This document shows, in pieces, positions 1 to 6,868 of a stretch of 17,039 nt of DNA (its first letter is position 1; each line of letters begins with the position of its first letter). This DNA is from CAYGUK01 sp964352985 (GTDB lineage: Bacteria > Pseudomonadota > Gammaproteobacteria > JAHCLG01). The stretch is from assembly GCA_964352985.1 (NCBI GenBank), contig CAYGUK010000087.1:1-17039 (forward strand), given 5' to 3'. Made by a program: the position numbers and the translations under genes. The notes under the pieces are model-generated. The model made no database searches. It saw nothing but the letters and a program-made list of their open reading frames with translations, and was not told where the DNA came from.

Positions 1-111
1 GTGATTGGTAGTCACGGACGTCATGGAATTTCTGCTTTATTAGGTTCTACTGCTAATTTTGTAGCGCATCATGCTGATTGTGATGTGATTATGGTTCGCA
101 TTGAAGATTAA
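1..111 (+). CDS. Universal stress protein (UspA family), C-terminal fragment
   Basis: Only the last 36 codons and a TAA stop are in the window; the gene begins to the left. The visible peptide starts VIGSHGRHG and continues into ALLGSTAN, which is the ATP-binding G-X2-G-X9-G(S/T) loop of UspA proteins, then ends in the usual final beta strand (CDVIMVRIED). Proteins of this family are cytoplasmic, usually dimeric, and are induced by stress and stationary phase; many bind ATP through this loop. The stop lies 9 bases before the convergent stop of the glutamine amidotransferase gene, and I see no hairpin terminator between them. The family call is firm, but the particular Usp subtype cannot be told from this tail. 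Confidence 0.93.
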   Translation: MIGSHGRHGISALLGSTANFVAHHADCDVIMVRIED

Positions 112-120
112 TTTTTATCC

Positions 121-981
121 TTAATTAAATATTAGTGGTATTTCTTTAATTGCAAGATTTCCGTCAACTGTAACAATATGGTTGACGGGAACTTGTTTCC
201 AATCTGATTTTGTATTATCTAATTTTTCTGAAACTACTAATACAGCACCATTTGATGAGTTTTGCCGAGGCATCATATGGCAGGCTCCGTTTTCGTAATA
301 AAATTCTTCGCCAGCTGAATAATATAAAGTTCTTGCATCATTGGGATCAGAGGAATAACGCATGGCTAACATTTCTCTTCCTGTTGTGATCACATAATTG
401 ATATAAGTAGTTTCTGATTGAGGATGTTTTTTTTGATAATGGATAATTTTATTGGTGGTTTCATTTAAAGAAGTAACCATTTCATCTAATGAAGGACGAT
501 ATTCATATTGCGCAATTTCGTTTATAAAAATTGCAGCGAAATGTTCAGAATCCGTTTGACCTTTAATCCAATCATAAGCTTCATTACTTAGATTACGTCT
601 CACTTCACGTTGCATTAATTTAAAATCACTAATTGTGCCATTATGCATGAAAAGAAAATGACGATATTGAAAAGGGTGACAATTATATTGCATGACACTA
701 CCATGACTGGCCGCTCTGATATGTGCAAAAAAACAAGAGGAATGAATTTTCGGTGCGAGGAATCTTAAATTCCGATCATTCCATGCAGGTTGTATCGAAG
801 TGAAAAGGGCTGGTTCATCATGATAATCTAAATCGTACCAACCTACACCAAAACCATCACCGTTTAGTGGATGCTCTAATTCACGCGCATGTATACTTTG
901 TTTAACTAATGAATTAATGGGCTTAAACAAAACTTCATCCAGACACATATCATGACCTAAATAAGCAATAAAACGGCACAT
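121..981 (-). CDS. Class II glutamine amidotransferase, DUG3/YafJ-like
   Basis: This 286-residue protein is an N-terminal-nucleophile amidohydrolase. It starts MCRF, so Cys2 becomes the catalytic N-terminal nucleophile after Met removal. Other class II motifs follow in order: GDGFGVGWY (41-49), FAHIRAAS (85-92), NCHPF (100-104), FMHNG (111-115) and GQTDSE (141-146). The overall pattern resembles yeast Dug3, the amidotransferase-like subunit of the glutathione-degrading DUG complex, and more distantly bacterial YafJ and EgtC. The substrate here is unknown. The frame stays open to an ATG at 1062, but 981 is the start: it puts Cys at position 2, has an AAAGGA ribosome site just upstream, and an extended -10 promoter at 1024-1032 lies inside the longer version. 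No DUG partner peptidase or ergothioneine gene is nearby. Confidence 0.9.
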   Translation of the reverse strand: MCRFIAYLGHDMCLDEVLFKPINSLVKQSIHARELEHPLNGDGFGVGWYDLDYHDEPALFTSIQPAWNDRNLRFLAPKIHSSCFFAHIRAASHGSVMQYNCHPFQYRHFLFMHNGTISDFKLMQREVRRNLSNEAYDWIKGQTDSEHFAAIFINEIAQYEYRPSLDEMVTSLNETTNKIIHYQKKHPQSETTYINYVITTGREMLAMRYSSDPNDARTLYYSAGEEFYYENGACHMMPRQNSSNGAVLVVSEKLDNTKSDWKQVPVNHIVTVDGNLAIKEIPLIFN

Positions 982-1023
982 AAGAATTATCCTTTTGGAA
1001 AGTGTAACTTGGATTTCGAAAGT

Positions 1024-1032
1024 ATTATAACA
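1024..1032 (-). promoter_or_regulatory. Extended -10 promoter of the amidotransferase gene
   Basis: Read on the minus strand the bases are TGTTATAAT, a perfect extended -10 element (TGn then TATAAT). No good -35 hexamer stands 16-18 bases upstream, which is common for extended -10 promoters. Transcription would start near 1016, leaving a leader of about 35 bases before the ATG at 981. The site supports 981 rather than 1062 as the start codon. Confidence 0.6.
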
Positions 1033-1135
1033 AATAGCTGTAAGTTTTGGATATTCTTTCATCTATTTACATTAATGAAATATTAAAAGATGAAAAGTAA
1101 ATCGTAAAATTAAATAAATTTTCCTATTTTTATAG

Positions 1136-1162
1136 TTGAAAAAAATTAGACAAACCCCATTT
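1136..1162 (+). promoter_or_regulatory. Sigma-32 (heat shock) promoter of hsp20
   Basis: TTGAAA at 1136-1141 and CCCCATTT at 1155-1162 are separated by 13 bases. This matches the established RpoH consensus (CTTGAAA, 13-15 bases, CCCCATnT) almost exactly. Transcription would start around 1169, about 35 bases before the Hsp20 start codon. Confidence 0.85.
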
Positions 1163-1203
1163 ATAAATTGTAAACAGAGCGAACTATGTAGAGGAGACAA
1201 ACA

Positions 1204-1650
1204 ATGAGTTATCGTTATCAAAATCCATTAAATAGCTTATCAAAAATGCATGATGAGTTAAATCGATTAATTTCACCTAAATGGTTGACTGAAGATGCTT
1301 CTACAATTGCCACCAGTAAATGGGTGCCTGAAGTGGATATTATTGAGAAACCCGAAAGTTATATTATTCTAATGGATGTGCCTGGTGTTGATCCTAAAGA
1401 AATTGAATTATATATGGAAGATGGTGCATTAGCGATTAAAGGAATTCGCCACTTTAGTGAAGAAACAAAAGATAAAGGTTATCATCGCGTAGAAAGACAA
1501 TATGGCGAATTTTATCGACGTTTTAGTTTGCCCGAAAGTGCTGATCTCGAAAATATCAGTGCGAAAGGACAAAACGGCGTTTTAGAAATTATCATTCCTA
1601 AAGTGGAAAAAGTAAAATCTCGTCGCATTAATATTGTTACTGAGGTTTAA
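1204..1650 (+). CDS. Small heat shock protein, Hsp20/alpha-crystallin family
   Basis: A cytoplasmic ATP-independent chaperone of 148 residues that binds unfolding proteins and holds them for DnaK/ClpB. The N-terminal arm is about 40 residues. The alpha-crystallin domain spans roughly 41-135 and starts WVPEVDIIEK, includes the MDVPGVDPKEIEL strand pair, and ends with the family motif NGVLEIIIPK. The C-terminal tail carries the I-x-I motif (INI), which docks onto neighbouring subunits in the oligomer. Length and layout are typical of the bacterial Hsp20 class. GAGGAG precedes the ATG with good spacing. A sigma-32 promoter at 1136-1162 and a hairpin terminator at 1671-1699 make it a single-gene heat-shock unit. 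Confidence 0.95.
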   Translation: MSYRYQNPLNSLSKMHDELNRLISPKWLTEDASTIATSKWVPEVDIIEKPESYIILMDVPGVDPKEIELYMEDGALAIKGIRHFSEETKDKGYHRVERQYGEFYRRFSLPESADLENISAKGQNGVLEIIIPKVEKVKSRRINIVTEV

Positions 1651-1655
1651 TGTGA

Positions 1656-2006
1656 TCAAAATAAATCGTTCCCCGGCTTCGTCGCTGGGGCGGTTTTTTC
1701 TTTATAATCTGGGTGACATTTTTTATATTCACGATAATGGATAACAGGATTATCAGAAACATCGATATCAACCCCAATTGAACAACCCTGCTTAATGCAG
1801 TTAATAAACATTTTTTCTGGGTTTTGCGAGCAGAAAGATTCGCAACGAGCAATTAAATATCGATCAACATTTTTGCAAACTTCTTGGCATACAGTTTTTA
1901 CATCACCTTTAGCGTTGAAATAGCATTCTGGCGAAGTGTAGGCGAGGACTTGATTACACAGTAATAATCCATTGATTAGAAAAAATAGGCTAATTAATCG
2001 TTTCAT
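1656..2006 (-). CDS. Small secreted cysteine-rich protein with twin CX3C motif
   Basis: I do not recognise this 116-residue protein. A clear signal peptide (MKRL, then a hydrophobic stretch to about residue 22, cleavage after VLA) sends it to the periplasm. The mature part has eight cysteines at 28, 40, 44, 55, 59, 70, 75 and 97. Four form C-X3-C-X10-C-X3-C, a spacing seen in disulfide-stapled helical hairpins, followed by a C-X4-C. Four disulfides are likely if it is oxidised by the Dsb system. GGAG lies about 10 bases before the ATG. A TATACT -10 element and a palindrome lie upstream. The last codons overlap the hsp20 terminator, so the extreme C-terminus (TAPATKPGNDLF) may be unconstrained. 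It is probably a real gene of unknown function. Confidence 0.7.
   Translation of the reverse strand: MKRLISLFFLINGLLLCNQVLAYTSPECYFNAKGDVKTVCQEVCKNVDRYLIARCESFCSQNPEKMFINCIKQGCSIGVDIDVSDNPVIHYREYKKCHPDYKEKTAPATKPGNDLF
1671..1699 (+). terminator. Rho-independent terminator of hsp20
   Basis: A 7-pair GC-rich stem (CCCCGGC with GCTGGGG, one G-U pair) encloses the loop TTCGTC. Six T residues follow at 1694-1699. It sits 20 bases after the hsp20 stop and also lies inside the last codons of the opposing cysteine-rich gene. Confidence 0.8.
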
Positions 2007-2019
2007 ACTAAAATACTCC

Positions 2020-2040
2020 AGTACTTTTCGTTAAAGTACT
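2020..2040. promoter_or_regulatory. Operator-like palindrome at the start of the cysteine-rich gene's transcript
   Basis: AGTACTTT and AAAGTACT form a perfect 8-base inverted repeat around TCGTT. It stands about 14 bases before the ATG at 2006 and immediately downstream of a TATACT -10 element (2048-2053, minus strand), so it covers roughly +1 to +21. It could be a repressor site or a leader hairpin. Confidence 0.45.
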
Positions 2041-2047
2041 TTATTTA

Positions 2048-2053
2048 AGTATA
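2048..2053 (-). promoter_or_regulatory. Candidate -10 element of the cysteine-rich gene
   Basis: TATACT on the minus strand, five of six matches to the sigma-70 -10 consensus. The -35 region is poor (about three of six with 18-base spacing), so the promoter may be weak or need an activator. Confidence 0.4.
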
Positions 2054-2096
2054 ATGCACTTTTTACTGATTTTACATGTGTAAATCAAAAATTCAC

Positions 2097-2124
2097 TTGC
2101 ATTTTTTGTGCATTAGGCTATAAA
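2097..2124 (+). promoter_or_regulatory. Sigma-70 promoter of the pot operon
   Basis: TTGCAT at 2097-2102 and TATAAA at 2119-2124 are 16 bases apart, a good sigma-70 pair. Transcription would start near 2131, about 23 bases before the potA ATG. An imperfect inverted repeat (TTTACA-TG-TGTAAA, 2071-2084) lies just upstream and could be a regulator site. Confidence 0.6.
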
Positions 2125-2153
2125 GACACTTTATAAAAGCGATAAGGTTCTGC

Positions 2154-3245
2154 ATGAATAATCTTATTGAAATCAAGCATGTTTCTAAATCTTTTCATGG
2201 CAATATGGTATTGAAAGATATCACTTTGACGATACGAGAAAGTGAAATCCTCACTTTGTTGGGGCCTTCTGGCTGTGGCAAAACAACATTATTAAGATTA
2301 TTATCGGGATTTGATCAACCTGATGAAGGCATAATTAACATAGCTGGGCAAAATGTTCTAAATATCTCTCCAAATAAGCGACATGTTAATACAGTCTTTC
2401 AAAATTATGCTTTATTCCCTCACATGTGTGTCTTCGAAAACGTAGCCTTTGGTTTACGTTGCCAAGGATTACCCGAAAAAGAAATTATAGAAAAGGTGAA
2501 TAATGCATTAGATATTGTAAAACTAAATTCTCATCAACAACGAAAACCAAAACAATTATCAGGTGGCCAACAACAACGCGTAGCGATTGCTCGAGCAATT
2601 GTTAATAAACCACTTGTATTATTATTTGATGAAGCATTAAGCTCACTAGATTATCGGCTCAGAAAAAATATGCAAATTGAATTAAAACAATTGCAGCGTC
2701 AACTTGGGATCACCTTTGTTTTTGTTACGCATGATCAAGAGGAAGCGCTGTCTATGTCTGATAGAGTTGGCGTGTTGTTCGATGGTCGACTTGAACAAGT
2801 TGGCACACCGCGCGAAGTCTATGAGGCACCTCGAAATTTAACGGTGACAAAATTTATTGGTGAAGCAAATATTTTTGATACTACAATTTTAGATATTAGC
2901 GATAACAAAGTAAGTGTTAATGTCGAAGGATTAAATCTCACCTTAAAATCAGATAGGAAATTTAATATCGGGGATAGAGTCCATGTTGTTGTACGCCCTG
3001 AAGATTGCCATGTTTTAGATCGGACCGAAGTCGACGATGTTTCACAAATGATTGAAGGTAAAGTTGAAGAAATAATATATAAGGGTTCAACCGTTGATTT
3101 AATGGTGAGATTACAATCGGGTCGATTAATTGCTGCAACAGAATTTTTTGACGAAGATGATGAAGATTTGGCTTATACTATTGGTGAAATAGTATGGGTA
3201 GATTGGATGACTGGTTGGGAAGTGATATTGCCCTATGAAGAGTGA
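2154..3245 (+). CDS. potA: Polyamine ABC transporter ATP-binding protein PotA
   Basis: This ATPase subunit hydrolyses ATP on the inner face of the cytoplasmic membrane to drive spermidine/putrescine import through PotB and PotC. It has 363 residues (E. coli PotA has 378). All ABC motifs are intact: Walker A GPSGCGKTT (37-45), Q-loop Gln83, signature LSGGQ (135-139), Walker B LVLLFDE (154-160), D-loop SSLD (163-166) and switch His193. The tail from about 230 on is the regulatory TOBE-type domain, ending in WVDWMTGWEVIL. AAGG six bases before the ATG serves as ribosome site. It is first in a four-gene operon; its end overlaps potB by 11 bases, which suggests translational coupling. Confidence 0.95.
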   Translation: MNNLIEIKHVSKSFHGNMVLKDITLTIRESEILTLLGPSGCGKTTLLRLLSGFDQPDEGIINIAGQNVLNISPNKRHVNTVFQNYALFPHMCVFENVAFGLRCQGLPEKEIIEKVNNALDIVKLNSHQQRKPKQLSGGQQQRVAIARAIVNKPLVLLFDEALSSLDYRLRKNMQIELKQLQRQLGITFVFVTHDQEEALSMSDRVGVLFDGRLEQVGTPREVYEAPRNLTVTKFIGEANIFDTTILDISDNKVSVNVEGLNLTLKSDRKFNIGDRVHVVVRPEDCHVLDRTEVDDVSQMIEGKVEEIIYKGSTVDLMVRLQSGRLIAATEFFDEDDEDLAYTIGEIVWVDWMTGWEVILPYEE

Positions 3246-4089
3246 CCGACTGTTTAAGTATACCACTATATTTATTTTTTTAGCGTGGTTGTTAATTTTT
3301 GGGGTATTACCTTTTTTGTTAATATTGTTAGTCAGTTTACTCTCTAACGATCCAAATACGACCTTAACTTTTCATTTTACCTTAAGTCATTATGCTACGA
3401 TTTTTCAATTTGATTTTCTCCGGATTTTTATTAAATCATTTTCGATAGCTGCGACTTGTACGATTTTGTGTTTGATAATTGCCTATCCTTTTGCTTATTT
3501 TTTAGCGAATGTGAATTTGCGCTATAAACACTTATTGCTAGTGTTTTTGATTTTACCCTTTTGGACAAGTTCAATTGTGCGCAGTTATGCCATTATCACT
3601 TTAATTAAAAGTCGAGGTTTATTGAATACTATTTTATTAAAATTAGGCATCATACATGTGCCATTACAATTATTATTTACTAATACAGCAGTATTAATTG
3701 GATTAGTTTATAATTTATTACCGTTTATGATTTTGCCCTTGTTTGCAAATATCGAACGTTTAGAAACGCATTACATTGAAGTAGCAAAAGATTTAGGCGC
3801 ATCTGGCTTCACTGTTTTTAGACGCATTATTATTCCTTTAACCATGCCTGGTATTATTGCTGGCGTTATTTTAGTTTTTTTTCCTGCAATGACTGTGTTT
3901 TATATTCCTGATTTATTAGGTGGTGCTAAATCGATGTTATTAGGGAATCTTATCGAAAATCAATTTCTCACTAGTCAAAATTGGCCTGAAGGTGCGGCAC
4001 TTAGCATCGTATTAACAGTCTTGATGATGTTAATGTTATGGTTATATTGGGCTAAAAGTGAAGACGGTAAGCGGAGTGATTTTATATGA
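3235..4089 (+). CDS. potB: Polyamine ABC transporter permease PotB
   Basis: One of the two membrane subunits forming the polyamine channel. It has 284 residues and about six hydrophobic segments: the first at about 9-36, others near 65-90, 98-120, 135-165, 200-225 and 250-272. The cytoplasmic EAA loop that docks onto PotA is clear (EVAKDLGASGFTVFRRIIIPLTMPGI region, about 181-206). The start overlaps the end of potA by 11 bases, and the TGA overlaps the potC ATG by four bases (ATGA). Sequence and length fit PotB rather than the putrescine-specific PotH, although that split cannot be proven by eye. Confidence 0.93.
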   Translation: MKSDRLFKYTTIFIFLAWLLIFGVLPFLLILLVSLLSNDPNTTLTFHFTLSHYATIFQFDFLRIFIKSFSIAATCTILCLIIAYPFAYFLANVNLRYKHLLLVFLILPFWTSSIVRSYAIITLIKSRGLLNTILLKLGIIHVPLQLLFTNTAVLIGLVYNLLPFMILPLFANIERLETHYIEVAKDLGASGFTVFRRIIIPLTMPGIIAGVILVFFPAMTVFYIPDLLGGAKSMLLGNLIENQFLTSQNWPEGAALSIVLTVLMMLMLWLYWAKSEDGKRSDFI

Positions 4090-4850
4090 AAAAAATTGCC
4101 GCAAGTTACATGAGTTTCATTTATTTTATTTTATATTTGCCGATTGTTGTTTTGATTATATATTCTTTTAATAATGCGCACTATTCAATGATATGGCATG
4201 GATTTACCCTAGCTTGGTATCAAACACTTTTTTCAAATGGTGATTTATGGGTAGCAGCACTTCATTCATTGATCATAGGGGTATTAGCGTCTAGCTTAGC
4301 GAGTTTTATTGGCTTATTTGCCGCAATTAGTTTGTATCGATATCGTTTTATCGGGCATTCATTAAGTCATGGAATCATTATGATGTTAATTGTCTTACCC
4401 GATATTGTATTGGGTATTTCATTATTAGTACTATTTAGTTTATTTAAAATTCATCTAGGTTTTTTGAGTTTACTTTTGGCACATATTACATTTTGTATTC
4501 CATTTGCGGCTGTTGTTATTTATGCTCGCATAACTAGCCTAGAAGATCATTTATTTGAAGTCGCATTGGATTTAGGCGCATCTGAGGTCATTATTTTTAA
4601 AAAAATTATTTTGCCGCTCTTACTGCCTGCAGTGATCACAGCTTGGTTATTAAGTTTTACGTTATCATTTGACGATGTCTTAATTAGCTACTTTGTTTCA
4701 GGTCCGGGTTTTCAAATTTTACCCTTAAAAATTTATGCGATGGTCAAACATGGTGTTAGACCAGATGTGAATGCGTTATGTGCGGTGATGTTTTTTGTGA
4801 CATTAATCCTAGTATTGATTTCGCATTTTTTCATGAGGAAAAAAATATGA
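4086..4850 (+). CDS. potC: Polyamine ABC transporter permease PotC
   Basis: The second permease subunit, 254 residues, with about six membrane segments; the first covers roughly residues 8-28. The EAA loop (EVALDLGASEVIIFKKIILPLLLPAV region, near 158-183) would bind PotA. The late motif FDDVLISYFVSGPG is a hallmark of PotC/PotI proteins (usually FDDFVTSYFVSGPG). It is coupled to both neighbours: its ATG overlaps the potB stop and its TGA overlaps the potD ATG. Confidence 0.94.
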   Translation: MKKIAASYMSFIYFILYLPIVVLIIYSFNNAHYSMIWHGFTLAWYQTLFSNGDLWVAALHSLIIGVLASSLASFIGLFAAISLYRYRFIGHSLSHGIIMMLIVLPDIVLGISLLVLFSLFKIHLGFLSLLLAHITFCIPFAAVVIYARITSLEDHLFEVALDLGASEVIIFKKIILPLLLPAVITAWLLSFTLSFDDVLISYFVSGPGFQILPLKIYAMVKHGVRPDVNALCAVMFFVTLILVLISHFFMRKKI

Positions 4851-5878
4851 GATGGCTATTAATAAGTATTCTATTTTTTTTCTGTTGTCACATTTTCGCG
4901 ACGAATCAAGTTGTGAATGTTTATATCTGGTCAAGTGATATTCCTTATGATGTTATTCATCAATTTGAAGAACAAACGGGTATCAAGGTTAATTTTTCAA
5001 CTTACGATAGTAACGAAGAAATGTATGCGAAAATTACCGCTGCAGGTAATCCAGGTTATGATGTCATTATGCCTTCGACTTATTATATCGATAGAATGCG
5101 CAAGCAAGGTTTATTATTAAAAATTAATACTGATAAACTAAGCCATTATAAAGAATTAGATCCGTTATTTACTCATGGTGAGTTTGATCCTAAAGGGCAA
5201 TATAGCGTGCCTTTTCAATGGGGGATCACCGGGATATTTGTAAATACTAAATTTTTCCCACACGATGATATTTCTGGATGGCGGGATTTTTGGCAAAAAA
5301 AATATTATCATCAACTTGTCTTACTTAATGATCCTCGTGAAGTTTTTTCGATGGCATTTAAAGTGTTAGGTTTATCTGCTAATGATGAAAATCCAAAAGA
5401 TATAAAGCGAGCTTATGAATTATTACTAAAACTGTTACCTAATGTAAAAGTATTTAATGATGAAGCAATTGATTCATTTGCAATAGATGAAGATATCACC
5501 ATTGGAATGATGTGGAATGGTGATTTTGTTAATACTCACCGTGAAAATAAAAACCTTAAATTTATATTTCCCAAGGATGGATTTGTCATATGGTTAGATA
5601 GTTTAGCGATACCTAAAGGTGCACCACATGTTAATAATGCTTACCGTTTTATTAATTTTTTAATTTCAAAAGAAATTGAAAAAAAGGTCATGTTAAGTAG
5701 TTTTTACGCGTTAGCAAATTTAGATGCTGTTAAGCTTTTACCAAAATCTCTTAGAGATGATGTTAATTTTTATCCACCTCACAGCATATTAAAAAATGGC
5801 CAATTCCAAACTGATATCAGTAATCGAGCGTTACGATTATACGAGAAATATTGGGAACGTTTAAAAATAAATGCATGA
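4847..5878 (+). CDS. potD: Periplasmic spermidine/putrescine-binding protein PotD
   Basis: This solute-binding protein captures polyamines in the periplasm and delivers them to PotBC. It has 343 residues, with a signal peptide cleaved after about residue 18 (CHIFA) and two lobes. Most ligand residues known from E. coli PotD are recognisable: Trp in YIWSSD, Ser and Tyr in PSTYY, Asp and Glu in DPREVF, Trp in MMWNGD, Trp and Asp in IWLDS, and Gln in NGQFQTD. The residue matching E. coli Tyr37 is Asp here (WSSD against WTEY), so selectivity may differ. The frame is open from 4778, but 4847 is chosen because it starts directly at the signal peptide, has GAGG eight bases upstream and forms the ATGA overlap with potC. 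It is the last gene of the operon, and I see no hairpin after it. Confidence 0.94.
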   Translation: MRWLLISILFFFCCHIFATNQVVNVYIWSSDIPYDVIHQFEEQTGIKVNFSTYDSNEEMYAKITAAGNPGYDVIMPSTYYIDRMRKQGLLLKINTDKLSHYKELDPLFTHGEFDPKGQYSVPFQWGITGIFVNTKFFPHDDISGWRDFWQKKYYHQLVLLNDPREVFSMAFKVLGLSANDENPKDIKRAYELLLKLLPNVKVFNDEAIDSFAIDEDITIGMMWNGDFVNTHRENKNLKFIFPKDGFVIWLDSLAIPKGAPHVNNAYRFINFLISKEIEKKVMLSSFYALANLDAVKLLPKSLRDDVNFYPPHSILKNGQFQTDISNRALRLYEKYWERLKINA

Positions 5879-5913
5879 GATTTTTTTAGGTAGAATCATT
5901 TAGTATTAATCGT

Positions 5914-5935
5914 TATAATGCCGCGCAATTATAAT
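5914..5935 (+). promoter_or_regulatory. Two overlapping -10 candidates before the HAD gene
   Basis: Perfect TATAAT hexamers occur at 5914-5919 and 5930-5935. No clear -35 hexamer stands at the right distance from either. The first one overlaps the upstream in-frame ATG at 5918, which argues for translation from the ATG at 5954. They would let this gene be expressed apart from potABCD. Confidence 0.4.
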
Positions 5936-5953
5936 GATATAGAAGTCTATAAA

Positions 5954-6835
5954 ATGATTAAAGTCGTTGTTTTTATATTAAGTTTATTTTCTTTCACGGT
6001 TTGTTTAGCTAATTCTTCAATAGTGACGATGAATAATTTTGTTGCAATTAATCAATTTATTACAACAAAAGTCACTCAATATGGTGCAGAGAATTCTCTG
6101 TTAGTGTTTGATGATGATGATACATTACTAACGACTGTGCAAGGATTAGGCGGAGTAGGCTGGTATAATTGGCAAAGTGAACTTCTACAAAAAAATCCTC
6201 AAAGTCCCATGTTAGTGGCGCATGACATTGGTGAGTTATTAAAAATTCAAACTTTACTTTTCGCGATGAGTGAAATGTCACCTACTTCTACCCACGTTTT
6301 ACCTGCTTTAACGAATTATCTTAAAAGTAATATTCCAATGATTATTGAGACATCACGTGGTCCTTTGATGGAAGATGTCACACTACAACAGTTACAAGAT
6401 GCTAAATTTATCAATAATCAAAATCAATTAATTTTCCAACAAACAGGTGTAAAAAATTCTGCCGGTGTGCCGAGTATTGCTGGTGATTTTCCGTTATGTA
6501 ATAAACCGTCACGTGATATGTCTTATGATTTTGGTGTTTTCTTTACTTCAGGTTTAGATAAAGGACAAGCGTTGCAATGTTTATTACAAAAATTAAAAGT
6601 AACAACACCCCGATTAATTATTTTTGTAGATGATACTGAGAGTAATATTAATAACATGTATCAGGCCTATTTAAACACACCCAATGTTGAAGTCATTTGC
6701 ATTCACTATACTAAAGAAAATCAGCGGGAAACTAATTTTGTAAATGACACAACGCATCAGCAAGAATTAGCGAGTCATCGTTGGAAACATATTCGTAACG
6801 TGATCACCAAAAACATCGAAATGCCAGATATATAA
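5954..6835 (+). CDS. Secreted HAD-fold protein, DUF2608 family
   Basis: This 293-residue exported protein belongs to the haloacid dehalogenase superfamily, probably as a phosphatase of unknown substrate. After a signal peptide (MIKVVV to CLA, about 19 residues) come the four HAD motifs: I, DDDDT (53-57, a D-x-D-x-T nucleophile site); II, the Ser/Thr in IIETSRG; III, the Lys in GLDKGQ; IV, the acidic pair in FVDDTESN. DUF2608 proteins are known mainly from Legionella, Coxiella and chlamydiae. The frame is open from 5918, but 5954 begins exactly at the signal peptide, while 5918 lies on a -10 hexamer and has no ribosome site; AGAAG is the only, weak, candidate before 5954. A hairpin terminator overlaps the stop codon. 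It lies 75 bases after potD, and a functional link to polyamines is only possible, not shown. Confidence 0.85.
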   Translation: MIKVVVFILSLFSFTVCLANSSIVTMNNFVAINQFITTKVTQYGAENSLLVFDDDDTLLTTVQGLGGVGWYNWQSELLQKNPQSPMLVAHDIGELLKIQTLLFAMSEMSPTSTHVLPALTNYLKSNIPMIIETSRGPLMEDVTLQQLQDAKFINNQNQLIFQQTGVKNSAGVPSIAGDFPLCNKPSRDMSYDFGVFFTSGLDKGQALQCLLQKLKVTTPRLIIFVDDTESNINNMYQAYLNTPNVEVICIHYTKENQRETNFVNDTTHQQELASHRWKHIRNVITKNIEMPDI

Positions 6836-6853
6836 TCTGGCATTTTATTTTAA
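6820..6853 (+). terminator. Hairpin terminator of the HAD gene
   Basis: AATGCCAGAT and ATCTGGCATT form a perfect 10-pair stem around a five-base loop, followed by TTTATTTTA. The HAD stop codon lies at the loop/stem junction. The reverse side lacks a good T run, so it mainly stops plus-strand transcripts, but it also separates the convergent DUF3579 gene. Confidence 0.85.
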
Positions 6854-6868
6854 TAAAAATAAAATTTT

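Noticed and set aside
982..1062. In-frame upstream extension of the glutamine amidotransferase
   Set aside because: It would bury the catalytic Cys2 at residue 29, lacks a ribosome site, and lies across an extended -10 promoter.
4778..4846. Longer PotD start
   Set aside because: The extra 23 residues lie inside the potC coding sequence and precede a normal signal peptide that has its own ribosome site and ATGA overlap.
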